The notes under the pieces were generated by a model. The model did not search any database. It was not told the DNA's origin and was given only the letters and a program-made list of their open reading frames with translations. Source: Ophioderma brevispina (Eukaryota > Echinodermata > Ophiuroidea > Amphilepidida > Ophiodermatidae). Taken from it: a stretch of 64,000 nt of DNA. Shown here in pieces: positions 1 through 13,430 of the stretch (its first letter is position 1; each line of letters begins with the position of its first letter). A program made the position numbers and the translations under genes. Location: positions 1-64,000 of the forward strand of contig JAMKCH010056606.1 of NCBI GenBank assembly GCA_023653785.1. Reading direction: 5' to 3'.

Positions 1-793
1 AAACAGCATATTATGAACGTCATACAATTTGGAAAATACTTTCCATGGAACGCAAGCGGGTCAACATACCCCTATTATACCTCTAAATTTGACCAAATCA
101 AACCTCCTACTTTCAAAAATATTTTTGGGCAAGCTTTGATTCATTCCTGGCCCACTGTGGCGACGGAACAAAGCATGGAGACGTAACCACGGTACATGGC
201 GGACAATTTCCTTCCCGTTCTATTTCATATTGGCAAGACGTTTCCAAAGCAGTTTTAATTATTATCGGAGATCTCCTGATATTAATTATTCTAATTCAAA
301 TTGCTTCTTTGCGACACATAGAGAATTTTTGAGCTCTACCATTCACAGTATTGTTTACTAGTCATTACAATACAAAAATGGGGTGGGGGGCTCTAAAATC
401 CAGGAACATTGGGGGGCGCTTTTCAAAATGTGCGGTTATTGGTTTGGAAGCACAATCAGTAATTTTTTCCCAAAATGCTTATTGTTTCCTCTTAATTTAA
501 TATACTGATTCTTATCAATGACATTAAAACGTGTTTAGGTGCAATTCGATTTCCCATATAGGGTACGCCTAAAAATGAAAGTTTGAAGCCTTATCTCTCT
601 GCGCTGATGTGTTCTATGGCACTATGAGTGCTCTACCCATGAGTCATAATATTTGAATTTTCACGAGTAGTTTAAAATAAAGGAAATAAGTCTTTGAATT
701 ACACACTCCTCCCATAAGGTATTTTTTTTTCCAAATTAAAAATGACAACATAGGAAGAAAACATAAGTTTCAAGATACCAGAAGGTCTCGATC

Positions 794-993
794 AATTACC
801 AGTTGTTCCAGTAAGTGTCCGTATGGGCAGTTACTACTAAAATAATAGATTTGTCCTTTAGGGGTTGCTTTACAGCCAGTTCCGTCGTATCTCTTGCAGA
901 ATATGTTATGATAGCTATGCTCGTACAGACAATCTGATTTTTGATGATTTTTTTCGATTTTCGAAATTGGTAATCACCGATAGTGCCTATAAG
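794..993 (-). repeat. Dispersed repeat family E, copy 1
   Basis: In reverse complement this matches the copy at 59,966-60,165: TGATTTTTTTCGATTTTC, the TAAGTGTCCGTA block and AATTACC... at the other end. It is about 200 bases and non-coding. Confidence 0.65.
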
Positions 994-2049
994 TTGAGAA
1001 TTATTTCTTTGTACAATAATGTCAATAATTATCAATTTTTGTAATTTGAGACCAAATTCGGTATTTTAGTCATATGTTTTATTTTGAAATATAAGGAAAT
1101 CTTTATCCTTCATACCTACTACAGAGTGCTTTCTCAAAACATAAATTAATCACCCAAAATTAATGACAAATATTCCCGCATTTATATTTCTTTCTTAATT
1201 TTAAAAACACCGGCTCCGACAAGAGTGCAAGCATAGAGACAATGGTCTGAATGATTTTTAATTGTGTCAAGAAACACTAGAAACAACTGTAAATTTTGTT
1301 CAAGGATGTAAAAACACCTTGATTTTTCCGTGACAGGAATTGCCTCTTTTTAAAGAATGTAACATCCAAATTGTTTGAAATTCGTGGTACGTGATTTCAT
1401 TAAGTGCCATATAGAATAGACCAGAATAAAATGGGTATGATACAATATTGTTACTTATGTTAATATCGAGTTAATTTTATATATATTCACAAGTTATAAA
1501 TGCGGCAAATTTACTCTAAATATTGTGCAACTTTCTGGTAATTTATCTTCATCGCCCGCTCTTACAGCGCGCTATAGTGTATCACCTGTGTTGATTCATT
1601 CGGTGACTCATTACCACAGCCTTATACATACTTACAAATTCAATATGTGGTTAGTTTTAATAGTAATACTAGGCTACAGGATACTATTTACTTCGTGCTC
1701 ACAGTCTACTGATTAGGACTCCGCTACCATTCTCTGTTGTTAGCAGTAGCAGCTGTCGCAAATTAAACTAGGCGCGGGCATTGATGATCTTCAGTTCGTT
1801 AATCTTTGCTTGAAAACTGGACTTGCACCTTGTCATGAGGAGAGGTAACCATAAAAAAGCTAGTTTCGTCACCTACCAATTCAAAAGCAAGGTCCAATCT
1901 TGGTCAATTTTTATCAATCGAGGCAATCAAGCTGGGGGGAAAACAAGCTCCAAGTCGTCTCGGGAACCTGCTCAGGCAATTCCAAAGGGGAACCACATGG
2001 TGCGCGAATGAAGTGGGAAAAAACTTAATCCCAAATTATATTAATTTGA

Positions 2050-2350
2050 CTCGATTTGAACCTTAAAGGGTGACCTGTTTAACTAAAGGTCAGGACTAGA
2101 CAAACTATAATTTTTTAAAATCCTTATAATGAGACAAATACATTGGTGCACATTGAAACACATTCGGACTTTATTTCAAATTTACCCCTGTATAAATTTA
2201 CCCCTAGTTTACAAAGTTTCCCACCATTTCCCCAGAGGTTGGAAACCCAAAAATATATTCAGCACCCTTCAAAACTATAGAAAAAAACATCTTCAAATCT
2301 TTTCCCAAAGTTATAGAAATAGGATTCTGCATTATAACCCTACTACTAAA
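2050..2350 (+). repeat. Long dispersed repeat, left copy
   Basis: About 300 bases are shared, in the same orientation, with 63,425-63,712. Shared blocks include TTACAAAGTTTCCCACCATT, CAGAGGTTGGAAACCC, TTCAAAACTATAGAAAAA and AATAGGATTC. The small open frame inside is not a gene. Confidence 0.75.
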
Positions 2351-2359
2351 CAATAAAAA

Positions 2360-5300
2360 AATAAGTCTTTGGTCTTCTTAAATTGAAAACGCAAATTGGT
2401 CAGAAGACTAAAAAAATAGCATTGCAATATGTCTTATTTGACTAACTTTAGTAAGTCTGTATAGGGAATGACTAATATAAATTAGTATTTCCAAACATGT
2501 CTTATTTTGGACGAATCTCTGTGACAAATTAGTCCTACACTAAAGTAATTAGTCCTGCATAAAATCAATTATCTACACTGAAAGCAATAGGTCCTGTATT
2601 GAATTACCTAATTAGTCTTTGGACTAATATATTCTCATCATAAAATATGATTAGTCGTTAATTATTGAAACATGGGGCAAATGAATCCACATTGGGAAAA
2701 CAATATTGCAATAATACTTTTAACTTTTAATTTTGACTTCCTTGTATAGATTTATAGACGCAGTTTTCTTATTGTACACTGGTTAATTTATAATTCTTAA
2801 AAATAAATATTTTGCCTACACCTTTGATGAAATGGGACTAACCAAGGTGTTGTTCAAAACACGGTTGTTAATCCCATTGAGTTGCAGAAGGTGTCACCCA
2901 GAAGTTCATATGGAAAACGCTATAAAGCGACGTAAAACATGTAAGTATACGCAAATCAGCTATAATATTTGATTGCATTGAATCTTGAATATAATGAGGA
3001 GGGGAACTTGTTCAAATAACTTGTACTTTGGCTATAACAATAGGCTCACCTCTAATGTATTAGCACCCAAAATAGTGCGATGAGTCACAAACGATCATGT
3101 GATCGCTAAAAGAATTATGTTATAAACCAGCCGTCATAATTAGTTTATAATTGCAGATGTACGTTTTTCAAAATCCTGTGACTGTTAGTATCTAAAGTAC
3201 GCATATATCAAAACAAAACATACTCACAATAATTATTTGAAAAATATATACCTTACCGACGACCGGAAGCCTGTGTGGGTTATGAATGCATAACCGAAGC
3301 CAAGCGAAAGGTTTTGCAGTATCGCAAACAAAGCTATTCATCTGGGCATCCTCATTGCAGTTTCCGCCCGGGTTTCATCAGAAATAACCTCTAGAACATA
3401 CTTCAACCCAAATTAATTTTATCTGACTCTAACAGATCACATAATAATGAAGGTGCATAATCTTTTAACTTGTTTATACATGAGAATATCATAGCAACAT
3501 TGAATTATGAACTAGGTTCTAGATCACGCACAACAGTCGAACGACAATCATGCATGCTCAGTTTATGTCCGTTGTCGTGTGTCAGAATGCTGTAATGTTA
3601 AACAATGTCCTTTTTGTAGGATTCGAGGATAAAGCCACGACTTCTATCATCAAAATCACCTATTCTCTCTTCTTTGCATATGAAATTATTTAGTCAAACC
3701 TATTTTCCAATACAAATAAAAAAAATAAAAAAGTCAATTGTAATCTTTCTCAATTAATAGTGTTGGCTGCTTCTACAGATATTATTACCGTTCTTCGTAA
3801 AAAAAGAATTTTAATGCGTGTATTTTTTACTAGCATCTATGACGTATGAAGTAGTAAACTGTCAATTTTTTACTACTATCATTTGGGTGTTGGGATTCTG
3901 ACACCTGCAAGACATTCGCCCTGTATTTAAGCAATGTGGTGTTGTTTTTCAGCCTATACTACTTGCAGGTACTTGCTACAACAAATCCAATAAATAATGC
4001 TCTCCTCCCCCCAAAAAATCAACTGACAATTCGGGGGAGGGTGTAGAAGGTCAAATTATAAACTATTGTCCTAATTGTATATTCAATAAATGTTTATTAT
4101 GATAGAAAAAAATTTGAATTGGACCAAAATCATACATTGATATTTGTCATTCAGTGGCGTATATTATGCGTTTAACCCCGACGATGGATTGATTCCGATT
4201 TTTAATGACGGGTCATGGCACTACACACTTGTTCCATACATTTATATACAATGAAGAGGCGCCGCTCATTGCTCGCATACTGAATGGTGACGTCATTTTG
4301 TGATACAGCTTGGGGAGATTCTGGAAATTCTTCTGCAACGTGTGTTCATGACGTTCGAGAGACTTTTTTAAACCTCAGGTGTCAAAAATTATATCGCAAT
4401 GATAATGGGAAAATCCGGTTTGGTCTCGACTATCGAGCTGAACGAATTTAAATAAGACTCCATTGTTGAGCGTTTGGTGTGTTTTTTATGTAGTAAGGCC
4501 CATGCGTCAATCCGGGGTCGGAAATTGAGGGTTGAAACAGTACTCCTAAATATCGTAGATTAGGCGCGATATAATGTTACAAGTGAGATTACTCTCTGTG
4601 TCGGTATTACTTAGACCATTCCTGAACACACAGTGTCATCATTGCAAGGGAACATTTAATTTTAATATGGTGACAATGCAATTGATGGGCTATTTTCCGG
4701 CAGTGAACAGTTTGAACTGTGAAATGCTTGGGAGTATTGATTGCTTTCATAATTATATGTCGCGGAACCTTGTTTGTGGCGCGGTCAGCATGGTTTGCAT
4801 GAGCACGTACTGTACCACATATTTACTGCATTGTTTGTGTCGTCGTCCCACATCACATACATTCTTATCTGACATTTTTACTTTTGAGATATTTTGCATA
4901 TGTCAGCTTATTTGTTATGTCTATAAAAACAATGCAGCAAAGTTACAATCTTGAAAGTGACCAATTAGTGAGATATTAATTAAGAAATTTTGATCATTAA
5001 GCTCAATCTTGGCCATATCGCGATTTCACATACTGTCGTTATTTTCATTACACTGTATTTCAATAGGAGTATAATCAACGCTGTTCGTAAAATAAAAAAC
5101 TGTTTACGTGCTTTTCACATACAGATCGATGTGCGTCGTATCTGGCCTTCGTGCTGAACTTTCGTGTTCACATAGAGATCTATCTGAACGCATTGAATAT
5201 AACAGTGCAATTAGCGTCGTATGTTAAAATACGACTTTTTTTGGCGTTTCACATACAGACTTATGACTTTGTACCTTTATATCAGGAATAGAATTGGCAC

Positions 5301-5900
5301 TTCAACACGCAACCCCCCCCCGCTCAGGCAGGTTATACTTACACTTCAGAATGTTTTCTCATATGCAAATTAAAGTAAATTGTAATGTGATTCTACATGT
5401 ACAGACATGAAATCTCCCAGCAGAATTTCAATGGCGATTTTCCGAACTGCATTCGTCAGATAAGACAGTATGTGCTGTGGACGACGTGTGTAACTTAGGT
5501 CAGTCACCCGCATACTAGCCATGGCGGCGAATTGCCATCGGTGACTAGCGTCGGTGACGTCACTAAATCTTCATAGCCGGCTTCAATAGAGAGGTTGTTT
5601 ATGCACGGGTGTGTGCATCTTTTCGTAGAAACATTTCTGTCATTGACTTCGACCCCGTTTTTCAATTGTTTCTGTTCAAATGTCAGCTGTAATAAGTTTA
5701 TGAACTTAGGTTAATGTCTACCTAGTGTTTATATATAGTAATCGCTCAATTTTGTGATTCTACTGACATTTGGTCATTTTAATATATGGACTTTTTTTAA
5801 GTTTACAAAAGCAATATAAATTCAGAATAATTTTACGGATTGTGGAACCTTAAATGTACATTTTATATATCATTTTAAAGCTTGGCACATGTAAATTTCA
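2360..5900. other. Gene-poor stretch, nothing recognised
   Basis: No exon, RNA gene or complete element was recognised. The longest open frame (4,574-4,954, plus, 126 codons) has no familiar motif, no supporting splice context and a Cys/His-rich chance composition. Two perfect TGACGTCA octamers lie at 4,288 and 5,555. Confidence 0.5.
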
Positions 5901-5989
5901 AATATTCTTACCTCACAAAACAAAATGTCAGATAAGACACGTTGGCATTCTCAGCTCAAGAAATCCATGTATTTATTTCTCTATCTAGA

Positions 5990-6983
5990 GAAAAGATTTC
6001 TAGGAGCAGAGAAAAATGGAAGTCCCGATACTAAGATAATGGTGCAGTGGTTTCTTATGTTATAATATTTGATAATATTATTTTCTCATTTTTATTTGAG
6101 AAAAAGAGTTCTCACGGGAAAGTACTTTGTTTATGATTAAAAAAGAGAGTCAGGGATTCCCTAGTGTTGTTTGTGCAAGGCGCACCTGTTAATGCACAAG
6201 GGGAGAAATGGGAAGTCTCTCAAGAATGTCTAACTTAGAGACCTGAGTCAACTTGTTTATGCTTTAAATCAAACATTGCATGATCTGGGGGACGCCGCCA
6301 TGAAGTTTTATCAATGTGAAATGATGCAATTCAGATGATGTATTTTTGTGAACTCTGATTTGACAGGCTAGGTTCTGTTTATGTCATGATGCTGTTGTAA
6401 TTCTATTTTAAGACTTGGTAACTTTGTGAAATTATGTGTATAAAGCAGAGTGGCAACAGTTTTGATTCGGCCTCAGTTGTAATCCGGCTATACAGTATGG
6501 TATAGCTAGTTTTACTCTACAATAATGTTAGATTATTCTTCACATAGTGCCAGGATTGTTATATTTTCAATTCCACGTGCACAGAGGCTATAATTATTCT
6601 ACTTTCGTCTTTGAAGCCGAAAAGGCTGGAATCAAAATAGGATTCCAATGTGGACAGATAGAAATCGTAGTGATCATCTTGGACGGATCTATGGACTATT
6701 AGTGTCCGTCGAGGAAAAAAAAAAAAACAAAAAATGAATTATTTAACTTGTTCGTCTTGAACTCTGGACACAAGTTATCTTCAGGACTGAGAAGATTCCC
6801 ATGGAATATTATTACCTGAGGAGTTTTTAGTGTTAGCTGTGACTTTGGCATACTGTCATTTGGAGTCTTTTGCTGTGAGGACATATCAATCGTTGAACTG
6901 CAACGCAACTTTTAGTTGGAGACATAATGAACTCTGAGTAAGATTAGAATTGTTAATGTAATTTTTGAATTGTATAGATAATT

Positions 6984-7019
<36 letters not shown>

Positions 7020-7700
7020 GCATTTAATAATTAAATCTGTTTTGTTTATAGTAAAATTTAGATCACTTGTGCAACAAGGCTCATGTATTTGTGGTTTGAA
7101 AGGTCATTTCTGACCTAGGCGTCCACGAGTACTCATAACATGTGGTCTGATGTATTTCTAGGAAGCTACTTCTAATATTTTGGATTTTGAAGATATGTGT
7201 AGAAGTCCAATTTGAAACATGGGAAAATACACAATGTTGTCATTAGTGTGAGATCCAATTAGACAATGTTAGGCTATGTTTAATGGCCTGTTACCGTACT
7301 GTAATAGCCTAATTATTAGACATTGAGAACTCTACCTAGGAAAATATAAATAGTGCTGTTGCTTGAAAACTTTGCCAGGAGATTTCAGAGTTAGTTGATC
7401 AAAGGCAGTGTTACTACAGGATTTAATATTTTGATACCACCTGAGCTTAAAAGCTATCTATTCTACTTTCATCTTTGAAGCCGAAAGATCTTCAGTTTTG
7501 GAATGAAATATTCGCAGTTTGTGTCCTAAAGTGGACATGTACGACATACAGACTTCGTGGTATTATATGAGCCTCCTTTGTGATTAAAATATTATTATTT
7601 TATATCTCAATTTTACTTGAGAAAAGATTTCTCACGGGAAGAGTAGGCTTTGTTTATTAGGGAAGAGAAAATGGAATTCCTAGAGTGCTATAATTGGGAT
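5990..7700. repeat. Pair of short diverged repeats and a 32-T tract
   Basis: TTTGAGAAAAAGAGTTCTCA then CGGGAAAG (about 6,095-6,125) and TTGAGAAAAGATTTCTCACG (7,616-7,640) are a diverged pair, as are the TTTGAAGCCGAAA boxes near 6,610 and 7,470. A run of 32 T lies at 6,985-7,016. Open frames here are short and unrecognised. Confidence 0.4.
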
Positions 7701-8904
7701 TCAGGCCAGATGTTGTTTCCGATCTCGATTGTACAAGAGATGAATAGCATCTCTAAAATGCTATATTCGAAAATGACGTCATTATTCATCATATATCATT
7801 CATATTTATTTATTAGTCCAACATTATTTATATATACAGGTACTGACAATAGAAGCATGAGAAATATTATAATCTTTAAAGTACAAATACTTACATATTT
7901 TTATCTTACATAAATAAGTTTAACTGGACGAGGACCTGCAAACGCAGAGCGTGTAACGCAATGCCCTCATTCATGAAAAAAGAAAAAAATGGCAAGTATG
8001 GATGTTAACATATGCCGGCATCACAAAATAAATTTATGATAAATGGTACATGGTAAAGGCCATTATATCAAGAACATGAAAATAAACTTCAGTGGGTAGA
8101 TTGATATGCAGGCATCTTAAAGCATATAGAGTTACAATACAGGACACAACAAAGACAGACCGACAGACAGACTAGGACAAAGAGGGGAGAGATACACAAT
8201 AATAAAAGGGCAACTGATCAGTCGGGACAGAATACATACACAATAAAGATCACCAAAACTCAATCTACATGTATGACTGAGATTAACATTACATTTCATT
8301 GTTTGTGTTTTAAAGGGTATTTCTGTCCTTTGACGTCCACGAGACGTCGTAAACAGTGGAAATCCTTGCTCGTTATACTGCGGCAATAATTTGTATCGTC
8401 GAGGGACCTACACAGACCGTCGTTTTTAAACTGCTGGAACGGCTTCATCTTCAGGAGCGTGTCCGATAAAGGAAATATATAGTCACCACGTCGGTGAAGA
8501 TTATTACAATAATATAAATCAGTCTATTTTAAGGACATTCCTTGAGTGTATGATATTTAGATTTGATAATATTATATTATGGGCATTGTCTGGAGCTGAT
8601 GACTGTCATGTTTTCACGTGTTGATAAAATTTGGCAGTAATGTCAGATCCTTGGCTGAGAATTGAAGCTTACAAGAAAAATACTTTAGTTATGTCGCGTT
8701 TTTTCAAAATGTCACCACCAAATTGATTTCAATTTGTGGAGGTGATTTCATGTAAGGGTCGCATTTCATTATGTCTGTAAAAAATATTTTCAAAGCCATT
8801 GTGTCCCTTTAAACTTTGATCTTGGCATATCCTGTCAATCAATTTTGATGACAGGTCTTCTTCTTATTGTATATATGGCGGAGATCCTTTCTAATCAGTT
8901 GCGC

Positions 8905-9212
8905 TGAACTGAATATACCGCTTGCTATACTAGTTTCCACTGCTGTTTGAACTAGCTCTCATTTCTGTGGACGTATTGGAACAGACTGAGGGTGGGGGCG
9001 AAATTTGTTTTGGGCCAAAGTCCCGTTATGTTCTAGGCTAACGGCCCTTTTGCACTTGGCCCAAAAGTCCAATGGTGAAGGAATCTGCGTATAGATTACC
9101 AATCCTCGCGCCTCTACATGGACCTGTCTCCAAAAGTAGAACAAATCACTAGTAAACATAATGAAGACATTAGAAAAGGACTTTTGAACTGAAACTTCAT
9201 CTTTTATTTAGG
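8905..9212 (+). repeat. Direct repeat F, left copy
   Basis: Diverged match to 11,890-12,235 in the same orientation. The best block is GAAGACATTAGAAAAGGACT then TTTGAA...TTCATCTTT at the right end. The shared layout extends leftward through CAAAGTC and ACGTATTG blocks. Confidence 0.55.
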
Positions 9213-9374
9213 TTGGTTTTGTATCGCGCTGTCATCACTTCCGTTATCTTGTCCATGTCGTGTCCCCATTTGTCGGTTTATTTTACTTTGGTTAAGTGGG
9301 GCTTTTATATTATTATATTTTTATTTTTTTATGATTTTAATTAAAAAAGAGAAAGTAGCGCTTTATTTAACAAG

Positions 9375-9401
<27 letters not shown>
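9375..9401. repeat. Poly-T run
   Basis: Twenty-seven consecutive T. The flanks (9,300-9,600) are strongly AT-rich with no recognisable gene. Confidence 0.9.
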
Positions 9402-9405
<4 letters not shown>

Positions 9406-9782
9406 GTTTTTTATTTTAACTCGTACTTTTTGTCTGTTTATGATTTAAAAAAGGAGTCTCACTTGATGTAAACTTGTTTTCTTTGATTTAAACAGATCTT
9501 CTATTAAAATTTTGTAACATTTAATTTTACTTAAGACTTCTGTTTTTTTTAAAAAGGAAAATAGGAAATAACTTACTTATTACTTATAATATTGTAAAAA
9601 TACATTGGCCTGCATCGTTATTTTAATTCACTTCGTTTTCCATCTTAGTTCCAAACGGACCTCAATCGGCCGGGCGGGATCGCATTAATTGCCTGGACCA
9701 AGCGGGCTACTAGACCTTTTGATAACAATGGGAACAATAGGAACAATAGAGGTGTTAATTGCTGGTGTGGCAGGAGATAGGG

Positions 9783-9932
9783 TCCTCCGGGCTCACAGTC
9801 CGGGAAAAATGGTGAACAATTAGGGCAACGATTCAGTGATCTTCACGCTAACATTAGTTTCAGCTTCATTACGTTGTCGTCTATGGAGCCCGGACTATGA
9901 TACCTGCCGGACTATGATTACTTTCACACCGG
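9783..9932. mobile_element. MITE-A copy 2 (joined to a MITE-B)
   Basis: The copy carries CACAGTCCGGGAA, the middle motif ATGGTGAACAATTAGGGC, TATGGAGCCCGGACTATGAT and the end GATTACTTTCACACCGGTG, all shared with copy 1 in inverse orientation. Its right ACCGGTG end is shared with the start of the adjoining MITE-B, so the two elements overlap or were inserted end to end. Confidence 0.65.
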
Positions 9933-10116
9933 TGTAAAGAAACTGAGTGTCCCCCATGAGAGAGTGTCCTAGCTCCCCTGCAAAACATGACGGAATAAAC
10001 TGTGAACTGTAGACGAGGCCATTTGGGTACAGTGCTGAAACAAAATGATGCATATAGCACTCAATGGAGAACACATTAGAAACAAGTGGGTGGTAGGACA
10101 CTCAGCCACACGGACC
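9929..10116. mobile_element. MITE-B copy 1
   Basis: This is an element of about 190 bp. The left end is ACCGGTGTAAAGAAACTGAG then TGTCCC. The right end, AGGACACTCAGCCACACGGAC, is an imperfect inverse. The internal GACGGAATAAACTGTGAAC and TAGACGAGGCCATTTGGGTA are shared with the other two copies. Confidence 0.65.
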
Positions 10117-10519
10117 TGGTAGTATTGACACGGACCAACCGGCTAAAACCAGGATGACACCAAGCTATTTAGATTACACTCAACGAGCTTGAATAACATA
10201 GGCGACTTGATCAGCGAGAAAGTGAAGTCCATCACGAGCCATGGTGTCACTTACAGGTCTGCTTCTGATTGATCTGGGAAAATACTCACAAACACTTCCT
10301 GATTGAAGCCAAACGAGAGGGATAGATGTGCGTATGGTTAAGTTCTAATGGTTGCTTGATGCAGTAGCTGATTGATGTAGCTCGTCACTGGGACTTGAGG
10401 AGTTTGTCGTTGATGTTGTAATGTGTTCCGGGAGAGTTCCAGTCATTTATAGTGTGTGGGAAATATGAGTGTAGAAGAAGTCCTTTTTGCCAGTTGGCTT
10501 CATGATCTGCATTTATGAA

Positions 10520-10680
10520 AGCCGGTGCGAAAGGAGAATGGTCCGGCAGGAACCACAGTCCGGGCTCCATAGTACGACACGGAATAAGTGGTGAAAAAAA
10601 ACAATGTTACGTGAAGAGTCAACTGAAGCGATTGGGCCCTATGTTCACCATTGTTCCTGGGCTGTGAGCCCGATATTCTG
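10520..10680. mobile_element. MITE-A copy 3
   Basis: The left end GCCGGTGCGAAAGGAGAATG and GTCCGGCAGG, the core CCGGGCTCCATAGTACGACA with GAAGAGTCAACTGAAGCGAT, and ATGTTCACCATTGTTCC match copy 1 in the same orientation. The right terminus is eroded. Confidence 0.65.
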
Positions 10681-11203
10681 CACAGCCGCGTTGGCACACT
10701 GGATATCAGTGAAGGAACTAGCATTTCCATGTAAATGACCAAAAAGGTAGAGGAATGTATTCGAACAAAAATAACCGAGGCTGGGAAGTCGAAATTGCTG
10801 GCAAAGGGTTGAATTACGATGGATAGCCCTACACTATGGGTCGTCGAGTGCCAAATTGTGTAAACATATATTTCAATACGGAATAAACGGAATAAAACAC
10901 AATCTCATCATAGTGCGAGTTCACACTCCATAGAAAAACGTTTCGCCTGCCAGATTCAGTGAGATATCGCATCTTGAATTTCACCGTTGCCGTTTATTAA
11001 CCTATGGGGTGAAATCGGACACTGAAATCCACATCCGAAATGTAATAAACAAGGAAAAAACTGAAGTCCCCGTATAATTTGCTGTTTGGCGAGCTTCTTT
11101 ACGAAGACTAAATAAACAATTTTGTAATTTTAGAGTGTTTCAGAGCAGTGGTTTCTGACATAAACTGACACATTGCCACAAACAAAAATTCACTGAATTC
11201 AGC

Positions 11204-11287
11204 TAAATTCATTCAGGAAGTGTTCTCTAATTGGTGATCAAAATTGGCTCATGGCCCAATTTAGAGAACACTTTCCTGAATGAATTT
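11204..11287. repeat. Hairpin with 30-bp arms
   Basis: The left arm AAATTCATTCAGGAAGTGTT then CTCTAATTGG pairs with the right arm CCAATTTAGAGAACACTTTC then CTGAATGAATTT. The loop is about 22 bases. It is a small fold-back element or hairpin and has no open frame. Confidence 0.8.
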
Positions 11288-11889
11288 ACTTGATTTGGAT
11301 ATTGCCACGTCATTCATTCGATGCAAACATGTAGGGGAGGGCGGCCAAAGAAATCCCAATTAGACGTTGCCATTGGTTGAACACGTAAAAGTGAAATCTT
11401 GACGAAAAATTCTGAATTTTTTATATGTTGTCAAGGAATATTTTTATCCAAAACCGTTGGAGATGAAGAATCAACTCCACTGGAAGGATTTTTCTGATTA
11501 TTTTTGTATGAATAACGAACGAGGGTGAGGTCGTATGTGGATCATGGGAACACCCATGACCGTCCCACATCAAAACACCCAAATTGATTTGTGGTTTGCA
11601 CTCCGTATTGTTGTAATTTCTTTTGACATTTTTGGCGATTTGGTATAAAAATGAAGCTTGGCCGCCACCGCCTGGAAAACATGGTAAAATGAGCATTTTT
11701 TTATTAAAATTGTAATAAAAATATATATTTTTACATAACCACGATTTCCTGTAAACAAATAAGTACATTTTCCAAAAATAATGCATGTTTGTGGTAATGT
11801 TTTTCTATTTGCCCTTGTTAGAGCACGAGGGTTAGGTTTGTTTGTAAACAATCTGGCAATAAATCTGCCAACAGTCCGCCCTCTATGTT

Positions 11890-12235
11890 ATTCAGCTCAT
11901 TAATTCCACTACTGTCTGGACTGATCTCATTTATGTGACGGTATTGAAAGAGCGACAGAGGGGCTAATATTTGCCCAATGCCATTTAATGCTGTACGCTT
12001 GGGTACAAATCAATGGATTACAATTTAATCCCTTGGTATATTTGAAATGTTTGGTCGAAGAAAAAAATGACCTTTAGTACTTGCCCCAAAGTCTAAACGG
12101 AAACAATTGGTATATAGTAAATAATCGAAAGTTCAGCCCTCTGACTGGATCTAAGAAAGTAGCACAAAACTTAGAGTAACAACAAATAAAGACATTAGAA
12201 AAGGACTTTTAGAACATTAAAATTCATCTTTATGT
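11890..12235 (+). repeat. Direct repeat F, right copy
   Basis: Partner of 8,905-9,212. It ends with AAAGACATTAGAAAAGGACT then TTTAGAACATTAAAATTCAT. About 3 kb with MITE copies lies between the two. Confidence 0.55.
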
Positions 12236-13204
12236 TTAATAGTGTAAAACGAATCACAATGACTTCATATAAATAAAGCGAACAACATTGCTTCCAAAAC
12301 ATGGGACAGCTTGCCACCACAATATATTACTGGACCAAATATCATACTGCTGTATTATAGGAGGGATATGAGAATATAAAAAAGTATTTGATAATGAGGA
12401 TTTTGGACATTTGCTTTAAAATGTGTTAAACAGACAGTAGACATGGTAGAAAATTCATACAGATTATAAAATGAAAATTGCGAGTCATTTTAAAACATAG
12501 AAGTCATATCACACGCTTCACTAGCTGATTTTAACTAATTATCAAAAATGTATAGGAAAGGGTTAAAATTATTTCAGACTTTCTGATACCTTAATTGTGT
12601 TATGTTTGGCACAGATACTAATTCATTGGAAGATGCATTTACGACAGATGAACGACAAAATCATTTCTGCGCCTCTGAGGATTCAAGATACTTGAGGATA
12701 CACGCGATACACGATGAGTTGTGTATAAACGCAAATAGTCTTCTTTGACATGTTTGACGGAAACTTGCTGATACATATTTTGAGATGAAAATACACTACA
12801 TAGAAATGACAACAGCCAATATGTTGCGACAAAACGTTTAACTACAGTGTTTGTCGCAGGGTAAAGGTCTGACTGTTTTTAAAACATATTTTGCCATTGC
12901 AGCTTTTGAAGGTCAAGCCAGAATACGGTGGACATGTAACATCAAAATACATCTGGAGTTGTTTGTGGATATTATTGATTGGACCATAACAAATGTGTGC
13001 AAAGATTTGCAGAATCGTCCCGGGAGAATCATGTAATTATAGTAGGATGTCATTAAGTTGTATTTTTAAAATCTGAATCTGTTTGAAAAGAACTAAAATG
13101 ATGGAAATACTTTCGACCTGATGCGATCAACTATACTTAACTTTAGGAGGTAACTGCAATAATCGCAGTATGAAAAATATCACTTGCTATACACTCATTT
13201 GATA

Positions 13205-13430
13205 AAGATTCTTCTTCTTATCGTGTCCAAACACTGTGGTTCTCAAATATGATCCAGCCAGAGATGGTTACTGCGTCTGGCTGCTTCACTGAATTCCGCA
13301 AGGTCCTTGTTTGTGCATTGTTGCTCCAGCAGTAAGCAGACCAAGAGGTGTTCCATTGTCTGTGGTGCTGATCCACACCACAGGTAGTATCCTGATCTGC
13401 TTCCAGATAGCCCACTTCTGCAAGGAAGAT
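13205..13430 (-). mobile_element. LINE 3'-end fragment
   Basis: In one minus-strand frame the sequence reads CGSAPQTMEHLLVCLLL, then KDLAEFSEAARRSNHLWLDH and a stop. This is the C-terminal end common in LINE ORF2 proteins (CxCGxxxQTxxHLLxxCP...A..W...). It is followed by the tail ACACGATAAGAAGAAGAA. The rest of the element is absent, as expected for a severe 5' truncation. No host gene is implied. Confidence 0.65.

Noticed and set aside
4574..4954. 126-codon plus-strand open frame
   Set aside because: It has no family motif, no convincing splice or promoter context and an odd composition. I cannot support it as a gene.
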